From contig WOZT01000175.1 in assembly GCA_011620145.1 (NCBI GenBank), forward strand, positions 1 to 11,309: a DNA stretch of 11,309 bases, in the 5' to 3' direction. Shown here one piece after another: positions 7,034 to 11,309 of this stretch (the first letter of the stretch is position 1; the number at the start of each line of letters is the position of its first letter). The translations under genes were made by a program, and so were the position numbers. The notes beneath the pieces are model-generated. The model was given only the letters and a program-made list of their open reading frames with translations. It made no database searches and was not told where the DNA came from. The DNA comes from Gammaproteobacteria bacterium (lineage in GTDB: Bacteria > Pseudomonadota > Gammaproteobacteria > UBA5335).

Positions 7034-7363
7034 ATGTTTACCAAAGCCTGCGATTTGAGCGAATTGAAGGAAGGAAAAACCGATGTGGCGGCGGTCAACC
7101 GCACGTTGGTGCTGCTGGTCTGGCCGCTTGGTGGAAAACCCATTGCCTACCAGGGCATGTGCCCGCACTCGAATGAACCGCTGGCCGATGCCCGCTTCGA
7201 CGGCAAGATCATCTCCTGCCGCCATCATGACTGGGAATTCGACGGAACCACCGGTGCGTGCATCCGAGGCAAGCCCTGCACGCTCGCGGAATATCCGATC
7301 GAGATCAAGGACGGCGAAATTCACGTCGATGTGAGCGGCGTGGTGCCCAATCGCGCCGCATAG
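7034..7363 (+). CDS. Rieske-type [2Fe-2S] ferredoxin
   Basis: A 109-aa soluble Rieske ferredoxin, resembling the ferredoxin components of aromatic oxygenases and toluene monooxygenases. The ligand motif is C43-x-H45-x16-C62-x2-H65, within MCPHSNEPL and SCRHHDWEFD, and the family GxxxxxPx(L)xxYxI pattern follows as IRGKPCTLAEYPIEIKDG. There is no signal peptide or membrane anchor. AAGGAG lies six bases before the ATG. Because no oxygenase genes are present, a role as an electron carrier in nitrogen fixation or in a stress-related reductase is more likely here, which is inference. The 126-base gap upstream suggests it may have its own promoter, but none was recognised. Confidence 0.93.
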   Translation: MFTKACDLSELKEGKTDVAAVNRTLVLLVWPLGGKPIAYQGMCPHSNEPLADARFDGKIISCRHHDWEFDGTTGACIRGKPCTLAEYPIEIKDGEIHVDVSGVVPNRAA

Positions 7364-7434
7364 GCGCCGGATTCCAACCACCGCCGGGCGCACGGCTTGC
7401 GATCTGTTTGCCGCCGTCTGCCTTGGCAAGCCAG

Positions 7435-7463
7435 GCGCCACTCGCCCGGTCGGTGCGCTTTTT
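7435..7463 (+). terminator. Possible rho-independent terminator after the Rieske gene
   Basis: GCGCCACT at 7435-7442 can pair with GGTGCGC at 7452-7458, with one bulged C and a G-U pair, and is followed directly by TTTTT at 7459-7463. It lies in the 144-base gap after the Rieske gene. The stem is short and imperfect, so this is a candidate only. It would separate the Rieske gene from the small gene at 7508. Confidence 0.35.
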
Positions 7464-7507
7464 CAACCCATTTCATTCCGTCAGGCCACTTTTCAGGAGC
7501 ACTTCAC

Positions 7508-7753
7508 ATGTCCGTTGCAGAGGGATTCTTTGTCGATTGGGACGGCAATGCGCGCAGCACCCTCGCGCCCGGTGGCGGCTATCTCTGCGAAACCGATGTC
7601 AGCGCCCGTTATGTCGCGATCACCACGCCCAACGGCGCCCTGGTGCATGAAGCCAGCTACTATAAAAACCTGGCTGACCTCGAAAAGGCGGGTATCAGGG
7701 CAGCGCTTGTTCCGGATTCACATCCTTGGGGAACCCGGAAAGACGGATTTTGA
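7508..7753 (+). CDS. Small hypothetical protein (81 aa)
   Basis: I do not recognise this protein. The ATG at 7508 has AGGAG eight bases upstream and gives MSVAEGFFVDWDGNARST as N terminus; the frame is open further upstream, but that part crosses the possible terminator and has no good ribosome site. The sequence has a single Cys, a VAITTPNGALVHEASYYK beta-rich segment and a short helical stretch NLADLEKAGIRAALV. It has no membrane or signal segment. It is followed by another small gene after 29 bases, so the two probably form a pair. Location inside a nif island is the only hint of function. Confidence 0.7.
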   Translation: MSVAEGFFVDWDGNARSTLAPGGGYLCETDVSARYVAITTPNGALVHEASYYKNLADLEKAGIRAALVPDSHPWGTRKDGF

Positions 7754-7782
7754 GCAAGGGCCAGACCTGAGGAGATCGGGGG

Positions 7783-8022
7783 ATGCTGCCGACCACCATT
7801 CTCGTCGATGAGTCGCCGCGGTGTGTGGTGCGACCGACGGACGCCAAGGCGCTCAGTCGTTTCATTCGCAATGGCAAGAATTACCTGCTTGGCGAGAACC
7901 CCACCGGCGCCATTTCCCACCGCCCGGCCGATACCGAAGAATCGGCGAAATGGCATGAGGCCCTCGCGCTTCATCAGGCCTGGGGAGGCGCCGAGGAAGA
8001 CTATTTCGGGATTCCGCTGTAA
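7783..8022 (+). CDS. Small hypothetical protein (79 aa)
   Basis: An unrecognised soluble protein. GAGGAG lies eight bases before the ATG, which supports this start. Visible features are VRPTDAKALSRFIRNGKNYL and the acidic, aromatic end AWGGAEEDYFGIPL. No conserved catalytic or metal-binding motif stands out. It is the last plus-strand gene before a convergent minus-strand group whose nearest stop is 24 bases away. A 5-bp perfect hairpin, CCGCT-GTA-AGCGG at 8014-8026, spans its stop codon but has no T-run, so I do not call it a terminator. Confidence 0.65.
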   Translation: MLPTTILVDESPRCVVRPTDAKALSRFIRNGKNYLLGENPTGAISHRPADTEESAKWHEALALHQAWGGAEEDYFGIPL

Positions 8023-8046
8023 GCGGACCGCAAGGCGAATGTCGCT

Positions 8047-8475
8047 TCAGGGACGCTGCATGCCGACATCGTGGGGATTGCCCGCCTGATTGCGCATCCA
8101 GTCGGCAAGTTTGGCCATGAGGCCATAGATCTCCTGCCGCGCATCCGCATCCTCGATCGCCTCTTCCAGTGCGCCACGCATGCACAACAGCCAGGCGTCG
8201 CGCTCGGCATCGCCGATGGCAAATCCCATATGCCGCTGGCGCAGGCGAGGATGCCCGCGCTCGGCGGAATAGTGCTTCGGGCCGCCCATCCATTCACCCA
8301 AGTAACGTTTGAGCACGTCCTTCGTCGGCCCGAGATCCGGTGCATGCATGGCCCGAATGACGTCGGCTTCCGGCAAGCTGTCCATCCGTGCGTAGAAGGA
8401 TTCCACCAGGCGATCGATGGTTGGCGCGCCGCCCACCCGCTCGAACATGGACACGACCGCTTCGACTTCCGTCAT
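8047..8475 (-). CDS. Group II truncated haemoglobin
   Basis: A 142-aa globin of the 2-over-2 (truncated) fold, group II. It binds haem and most likely O2 or NO, acting in oxygen handling or NO detoxification in the cytoplasm. Visible are RVGGAPTIDRLVESFYARMD with Tyr28 at the likely B10 position, the linker YLGEWMGGPKHYSAERGHPR, the proximal histidine His82 in RLRQRHMGFAI, and Trp95 at position G8, the hallmark of groups II and III. The ATG is preceded on its strand by GGGGGTGAG. Globins are known in other nif islands (GlbN of Nostoc lies between nifU and nifH), so a link to oxygen protection of nitrogenase is plausible. The next upstream gene on this strand is the 55-aa protein, 45 bases away. 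Confidence 0.92.
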   Translation of the reverse strand: MTEVEAVVSMFERVGGAPTIDRLVESFYARMDSLPEADVIRAMHAPDLGPTKDVLKRYLGEWMGGPKHYSAERGHPRLRQRHMGFAIGDAERDAWLLCMRGALEEAIEDADARQEIYGLMAKLADWMRNQAGNPHDVGMQRP

Positions 8476-8520
8476 TTCTCACCCCCGGTTCAGTTTGCGT
8501 TGCGCTCAGCCGCCAAATGG

Positions 8521-8688
8521 CTATTCATCCGTGCTGGGCAGCAGGATCACCTCCGCCGGCGCTCCAGGCCCATCGGCATCGAAAAAATCCAGGGTACTGA
8601 CGCGCGACAGTCCCCCGCCGCTCTCCATCAGCACCACGGCGTCCCGCGGCATTTTCATCAGCTCATCCAGCAACTGCGCAACCGTCAT
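8521..8688 (-). CDS. Small hypothetical protein (55 aa)
   Basis: A short gene that would be missed by a 60-residue cutoff. The reading gives MTVAQLLDELMKMPRDAVVL as the first 20 residues, a stretch with the LLxxLxxxPxDAxV pattern common to a diffuse group of small proteins of unknown function, and ends in EVILLPSTDE. The codons are GC3-rich, as in neighbouring genes, and AAAGG lies about nine bases upstream of the ATG. The gene fits neatly between the globin gene (45-base gap) and the 113-aa gene (45-base gap) on the same strand. It has no cysteine and no membrane segment. The role is unknown. Confidence 0.65.
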   Translation of the reverse strand: MTVAQLLDELMKMPRDAVVLMESGGGLSRVSTLDFFDADGPGAPAEVILLPSTDE

Positions 8689-8733
8689 TATCGTCGCCTT
8701 TCCCGCACCCAGTCCATGCGCGAAATCATGTTT

Positions 8734-9075
8734 TCAGAGGGGCGATCCCGCTTCGTTGAAGCACAGGGTCACGGTGTCTTCATCAAGCATCACAATTTCG
8801 GCCTGCTTCAATATCCCGTTGTCGTGATAGACATAGCGGTGGGCCAGCTCGACCTCGCCATAGACCATCTTGTCAAAGCCCATCAACAAACCGGCATCAT
8901 TGAAATAGGCGCGCATAAAGGTGTTGCGGTTTGAGAGCGCATCGGCCTCAATGGGATTCACCAGCTTGAGCGGAAGCTTGACGCCGGTGTAGGACACAAA
9001 AAACCGACACGCCTGATGCGCTTTCTCCACGCCATCTCCATCAACGATTACCACAGATTGCTTTGATTCGTTCAC
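8734..9075 (-). CDS. Hypothetical protein, resembling nif-associated DUF6156 family
   Basis: A 113-aa soluble protein. The segments RFFVSYTGVKLPLKLVNPIE and YGEVELAHRYVYHDNGILKQ look highly constrained; I associate them with an uncharacterised family (DUF6156, recalled rather than searched) found beside nif genes. The C-terminal part includes AEIVMLDEDTVTLCF and looks beta-rich. The start is uncertain: the longest frame begins with GTG at 9075 and only a weak GGA upstream; other GTG codons lie at residues 8, 16 and 27, while the core domain starts near residue 24. A candidate sigma-54 site lies upstream at 9224-9209. Function unknown. Confidence 0.75.
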   Translation of the reverse strand: MNESKQSVVIVDGDGVEKAHQACRFFVSYTGVKLPLKLVNPIEADALSNRNTFMRAYFNDAGLLMGFDKMVYGEVELAHRYVYHDNGILKQAEIVMLDEDTVTLCFNEAGSPL

Positions 9076-9196
9076 GTCAATCCATGCCAGAGGTCAACCG
9101 AATTTGATCTTCATGGCATCGCGCGCGATTCGGTTAAAAATGTGCATTCTGTCCTTATCCAGAACGACCAAAAAAGTCAGAATTTACGGCTGACAT

Positions 9197-9212
9197 TGCC
9201 ATGATATTTGCA
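9197..9212 (+). promoter_or_regulatory. Weak sigma-54-like site upstream of the GST gene
   Basis: TGCCAT-N5-TTGCA matches the -24/-12 consensus TGGCAC-N5-TTGCA in spacing and -12 element, but the normally invariant GG at -24 is GC. It would start transcription near 9223, leaving an untranslated leader of about 60 bases before the GST start. A NifA site (TGT-N10-ACA) was not found nearby. Low confidence because of the missing GG. Confidence 0.25.
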
Positions 9213-9224
9213 TGAAACATGCCG
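9209..9224 (-). promoter_or_regulatory. Candidate sigma-54-like promoter for the 9075-8047 genes
   Basis: Read on the minus strand, CGGCAT-GTTTC-ATGCA has GG and GC separated by exactly 10 bases, as in the -24/-12 class, with mismatches at the first T, the last C of TGGCAC and one T of TTGC. Transcription would start near 9198 and run into the 113-aa gene, the 55-aa gene and the globin. The same bases contain a perfect inverted repeat, GCATG-AAA-CATGC (9210-9222). No TGT-N10-ACA activator site was found upstream. Confidence 0.35.
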
Positions 9225-9281
9225 CACAAAGCGCAATACCTTCCAGCCCGGAATTTACCCGCCCCGCGCAAGGATCAAGCC

Positions 9282-9941
9282 ATGGCCACTCTGAAACTCT
9301 ATATGACCCCTGGATCCTGCTCGACCGGCATCCACATCATCCTTGAAGAACTCGACGAGATTTTCGAAGCCTATGTCGTAAACCTGCCAGCGGGCGATCA
9401 TTTCAAGGCGGACTATGTCGCAATCAATCCAAAATCAACCATTCCAACCCTGGTGCGCGGGGATGGAACGGCATTGACTGAAGTGCCCGCGATTGCCTAT
9501 TGGCTGGCCCGCACCCATCCCCGCGCCAGGCTGTGGCCGGAGGATGTGGAAAGCGAGACGCGGGCGCTCGAAGCCATGGCCTATATCGTCGGCACCATCC
9601 ATGGCCAGGGCTTTGCCCGCATCTTCGCCACCCCCACGTTCGCCCGCAATCCGGCCGATCACGACGCCGTGCGTCAGCTCGGCCGCGACATTGTCGAAAA
9701 GGGCTTTGCGATTCTGGATGCGGCACTGGCCAAGCAGGATTACATCGCCGGCCCGTTTTCGGTGGCCGATCCGATTTTGTTTTATGTTGCGTTCTGGGCA
9801 GACAAGACGAGCATTCCGCTGCCCGAACACGTCGCCGCGCACTATCGGCGCATGCTGGCGCGCCCCGCGGTCCAGCGGGTGCTGCGCGAGGAGGGCTACA
9901 ATCCCGCGACCCTGGGTCTGCCCACGGTCACCGCTGAATAA
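9282..9941 (+). CDS. Glutathione S-transferase-like protein
   Basis: A 219-aa protein of the cytosolic GST fold. The N-terminal thioredoxin-like domain has LKLYMTPGSCSTGIHIILEE, with Ser12, Cys13 and Ser14 where beta-class GSTs carry the glutathione-reacting residue; the cis-proline follows in NPKSTIPTL and the GSH-binding acidic residue in LTEVPAI. The helical C-terminal domain includes DAALAKQDYIAGPFSVADPI, the conserved N-capping segment of GSTs. I start at the ATG 9282, with AAGGA seven bases upstream; the frame extends 21 codons further up but lacks a good start. The substrate is unknown. In this setting a role in redox or Fe-S stress, or an isomerase partner of the FAH-family enzyme, is possible. 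Confidence 0.88.
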   Translation: MATLKLYMTPGSCSTGIHIILEELDEIFEAYVVNLPAGDHFKADYVAINPKSTIPTLVRGDGTALTEVPAIAYWLARTHPRARLWPEDVESETRALEAMAYIVGTIHGQGFARIFATPTFARNPADHDAVRQLGRDIVEKGFAILDAALAKQDYIAGPFSVADPILFYVAFWADKTSIPLPEHVAAHYRRMLARPAVQRVLREEGYNPATLGLPTVTAE

Positions 9942-9958
9942 GCCCGCCTGAATGCCGC

Positions 9959-10642
9959 CTAGCCAATGGTGATGAGGAGCGGCTCCAGGCCCGCGACGGT
10001 GGCCTCGATCTGGTCCCCGGATACCACCGGACCGACGCCGGCCGGGGTGCCGGTGAAGATCAGATCGCCCGGATGCAGCTCGACCAGCCTCGACAAGGCA
10101 CTGATGATCTGCGGAACGCGCCAGATCATGTCGCCGAGATCAGCGGACTGGCGGACCTCGCCATTGACTTTCAGCTCGATCTTGCCCCGGTTGATGATCC
10201 CGGTATAGAACTCCGGCGTGATCGCCGAAATCGGTGCCGCGCCATCAAAGCTCTTGCTCATGTCCCAGGGGCGGCCGTGCTCCTTGGCGACTTTCTGCAG
10301 GTCGCGCCGCGTCATGTCCAGGCCCACGGCGTAGCCGAAGATCCGGTCATCGGCGCGATCTTCGGCAATATTCCGCCCGCCCGTTTGCAAGGCCACCACC
10401 AGTTCCACCTCCGGCTGCAGGTCCGCCGTCGCCGGCGGATAGGGCATCACGGACTGATTGGGCAGGATGGCCTGGGCCGACTTCATGAAGAAAAATGGCG
10501 CCTCGCGCTCGGGATCGCTCCCCATTTCCCGGGCGTGGGTCGCGTAGTTGCGCCCCACGCAGTAGATGTGGCGCACCGGAAATGGATTGCTCGACATCGC
10601 CGGAATGGCGATGACGGGCGCAGGCGGAAAGGCATAGCTCAT
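9959..10642 (-). CDS. Fumarylacetoacetase-family hydrolase (fumarylpyruvate hydrolase-like)
   Basis: A 227-aa metal-dependent enzyme of the FAH superfamily. Its sequence most resembles fumarylpyruvate hydrolases, which split fumarylpyruvate to fumarate and pyruvate at the end of the gentisate pathway; other members are acylpyruvases or oxaloacetate decarboxylases. Metal ligands are visible as E78 and E80 in QPEVELVVAL and D109 in VGLDMTRRDLQ; the catalytic His-Glu pair fits H36/E39 in NYATHAREMG. Conserved HPGDLIFTGTPAGVGPV lies near the C terminus. The ATG has GAGGAG nine bases upstream. It follows the ferritin-like gene by 25 bases on the same strand and converges on the GST gene. No other gentisate-pathway gene is in view, so the true substrate is uncertain. 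Confidence 0.88.
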   Translation of the reverse strand: MSYAFPPAPVIAIPAMSSNPFPVRHIYCVGRNYATHAREMGSDPEREAPFFFMKSAQAILPNQSVMPYPPATADLQPEVELVVALQTGGRNIAEDRADDRIFGYAVGLDMTRRDLQKVAKEHGRPWDMSKSFDGAAPISAITPEFYTGIINRGKIELKVNGEVRQSADLGDMIWRVPQIISALSRLVELHPGDLIFTGTPAGVGPVVSGDQIEATVAGLEPLLITIG

Positions 10643-10667
10643 GATCTCGGACTCCTCGTTCGCAAAT

Positions 10668-11147
10668 TCAAGGGTCGACAGGCAAGGGCTTGTTAGCCCG
10701 GTGTAGCGTCAGCCAGCGCTCCAGCTCCGCCACATGCTGCGATTCTTCCTTGACGAACTCCTCGGCGAAAGCGCGGACTTCGGGATCCTGGGTTGCCACC
10801 AGAATCTCCTTGTAATAGGCCAGGCTGGCACGTTCAGCGTTCAGCGCCACCTGCAGCGCCTCTTCCCGCCCGATGAAGGGGTCGATCGCCCAGATGGCCG
10901 CTGATTCCGGGCTTTCAATATCAGGCCATTCAAACTCAATCGGCGACAATTTCGGAATATCACGAGAACCCGAACGGGCGCGCGCTTCTTTTGCATGCAA
11001 GCGCGAATATTCCGCAAGCTGGCGAAACAATTTCGCCACTTCTGCGTTCCCGCCCGTTTGCATGGCGTCTGCGAGTTGATCGAAACGCAAAGCGGCATCT
11101 TCCTCGAGCCTGATGGAATAGGCCAAGAATGTCTCCACTGAGTCCAT
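10668..11147 (-). CDS. Ferritin-like/rubrerythrin-family di-iron protein
   Basis: A 159-aa four-helix protein of the rubrerythrin/ferritin-like superfamily, lacking a rubredoxin domain. Likely metal ligands are E16 in helix 1 (RLEEDAALRFDQLA), E105 in helix 3 (ALNAERASLAYYKE) and E135-x-x-H138 in helix 4 (VKEESQHVAELERW). In helix 2 (LAEYSRLHAKEA) the usual Glu three residues before His51 is Ser48, so the second site differs from classical rubrerythrin. Such proteins reduce peroxide or O2 or handle iron; near nif genes a protective role is plausible. AAGGAGAT lies eight bases before the ATG, and a sigma-54 type promoter is found 67 bases upstream. It leads an operon with the FAH-family gene. 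Confidence 0.85.
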   Translation of the reverse strand: MDSVETFLAYSIRLEEDAALRFDQLADAMQTGGNAEVAKLFRQLAEYSRLHAKEARARSGSRDIPKLSPIEFEWPDIESPESAAIWAIDPFIGREEALQVALNAERASLAYYKEILVATQDPEVRAFAEEFVKEESQHVAELERWLTLHRANKPLPVDP

Positions 11148-11213
11148 GGTAACGATCTCCTTGAATCAAGCAGTACCTCGGCCCAGTCGGCCAGAGCTCC
11201 AATCGTTCAGCAA

Positions 11214-11229
11214 GGCAATATCAATGCCA
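11214..11229 (-). promoter_or_regulatory. Sigma-54 (RpoN) -24/-12 promoter for the ferritin-like operon
   Basis: Read on the minus strand, TGGCAT-TGATA-TTGCC fits the RpoN consensus TGGCAC-N5-TTGC(A/T) with only the sixth and last bases off; GG and GC are 10 bases apart as required. Transcription would begin near 11203, about 55 bases before the ferritin-like start. This type of promoter is used by NifA-activated genes, so the operon is probably expressed with nitrogenase. The NifA upstream site would be expected beyond the window edge. Confidence 0.65.
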
Positions 11230-11257
11230 CCATGAAGAGAACAGCCGAGAGCCGCTT

Positions 11258-11309
11258 TTATTCCGAGGATTTGAGCCGTTCAATCAATGTGCTGGATGTG
11301 CCCGCAGCG
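11258..11309 (-). CDS. Possible C-terminal end of a gene at the window edge
   Basis: On the minus strand a frame enters from the right edge and reads AAGTSSTLIERLKSSE before a TAA at 11258-11260. This looks like a plausible helical protein end, and it would place the sigma-54 promoter neatly in the gap before the ferritin-like gene. Sixteen residues are too few to identify it. The alternative is a plus-strand gene starting at ATG 11232 (MKRTAESRFY...), open to the edge, but that ATG has no ribosome site. The two cannot both be right. Confidence 0.3.
   Translation of the reverse strand, partial: AAGTSSTLIERLKSSE

Noticed and set aside
7423..7440. TGGCAAGCCAGGCGCC as a sigma-54 site before the 81-aa gene
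   Set aside because: The spacing is right, but the -12 element (GCGC) lacks the TT, and the sequence overlaps a small inverted repeat and the possible terminator.
8014..8026. Hairpin CCGCT-GTA-AGCGG over the stop of the 79-aa gene as a terminator
   Set aside because: Only five pairs and no T-run follows.
8071..8934. 287-residue plus-strand frame over the globin, 55-aa and 113-aa genes
   Set aside because: The minus strand encodes a clear globin and a constrained domain; the plus frame is low-complexity antisense translation.
9121..9150. CGGTTA-N5-GTGCA as a plus-strand sigma-54 promoter
   Set aside because: Only the GG/GC spacing fits; most of the -24 element differs from consensus.
10073..10696. 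207-residue plus-strand frame over the FAH-family gene
   Set aside because: Antisense shadow of a gene with conserved catalytic residues.
11232..11309. Plus-strand gene starting at ATG 11232 and open to the edge
   Set aside because: No ribosome site, the start lies against the -24 element of the opposite promoter, and 26 codons match nothing I know; kept only as an alternative to the minus-strand gene end.

Overview
This GC-rich window is part of the accessory half of a nitrogen-fixation (nif/fix) island. The gene set nifP-nifW-fixABCX, followed by a thioredoxin-like [2Fe-2S] ferredoxin and a tail of small uncharacterised genes, suggests a diazotrophic proteobacterium. The overall feel is of a betaproteobacterium such as a member of the Rhodocyclales, but that lineage is an inference from gene content and GC, not something the window proves.

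Layout. Positions 1-6555 (+) form one tightly packed block: the end of a serine O-acetyltransferase (nifP), nifW, fixA, fixB, fixC, fixX, a [2Fe-2S] ferredoxin, a TPR-like protein, an unknown 142-aa protein, a DUF4213/DUF364 protein and a 71-aa protein with eight cysteines. Stops and starts overlap or lie a few bases apart, so it reads as an operon whose promoter lies upstream of the window. Positions 6623-8022 (+) hold four small genes with longer gaps: a protein with a MORN-like segment, a Rieske ferredoxin and two unknowns. Positions 8047-9075 (-) hold three genes read in the opposite direction: a group II truncated haemoglobin, a 55-aa protein and a 113-aa nif-associated unknown. A glutathione S-transferase-like gene (9282-9941, +) is divergent from them. 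It converges on a second minus-strand unit (11147-9959) encoding a ferritin-like di-iron protein and a fumarylacetoacetase/fumarylpyruvate hydrolase-family enzyme. That unit is preceded by a good sigma-54 type (-24/-12) promoter at 11229-11214.

How the parts fit. FixABCX is a membrane-associated electron-bifurcating complex that uses NADH to make low-potential electrons for nitrogenase. The [2Fe-2S] and Rieske ferredoxins may add electron carriers. NifW protects or assists the MoFe protein, and NifP raises O-acetylserine and so cysteine for Fe-S cluster assembly. The globin, ferritin-like protein and GST plausibly handle oxygen, NO, iron or oxidative stress. The least understood part is 4574-6555 (TPR, unknown, DUF364, eight-Cys protein), which could be a metal- or cofactor-handling module. 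No insertion sequence, tRNA, rRNA or CRISPR array was seen, and no gap between genes is longer than about 210 bases.
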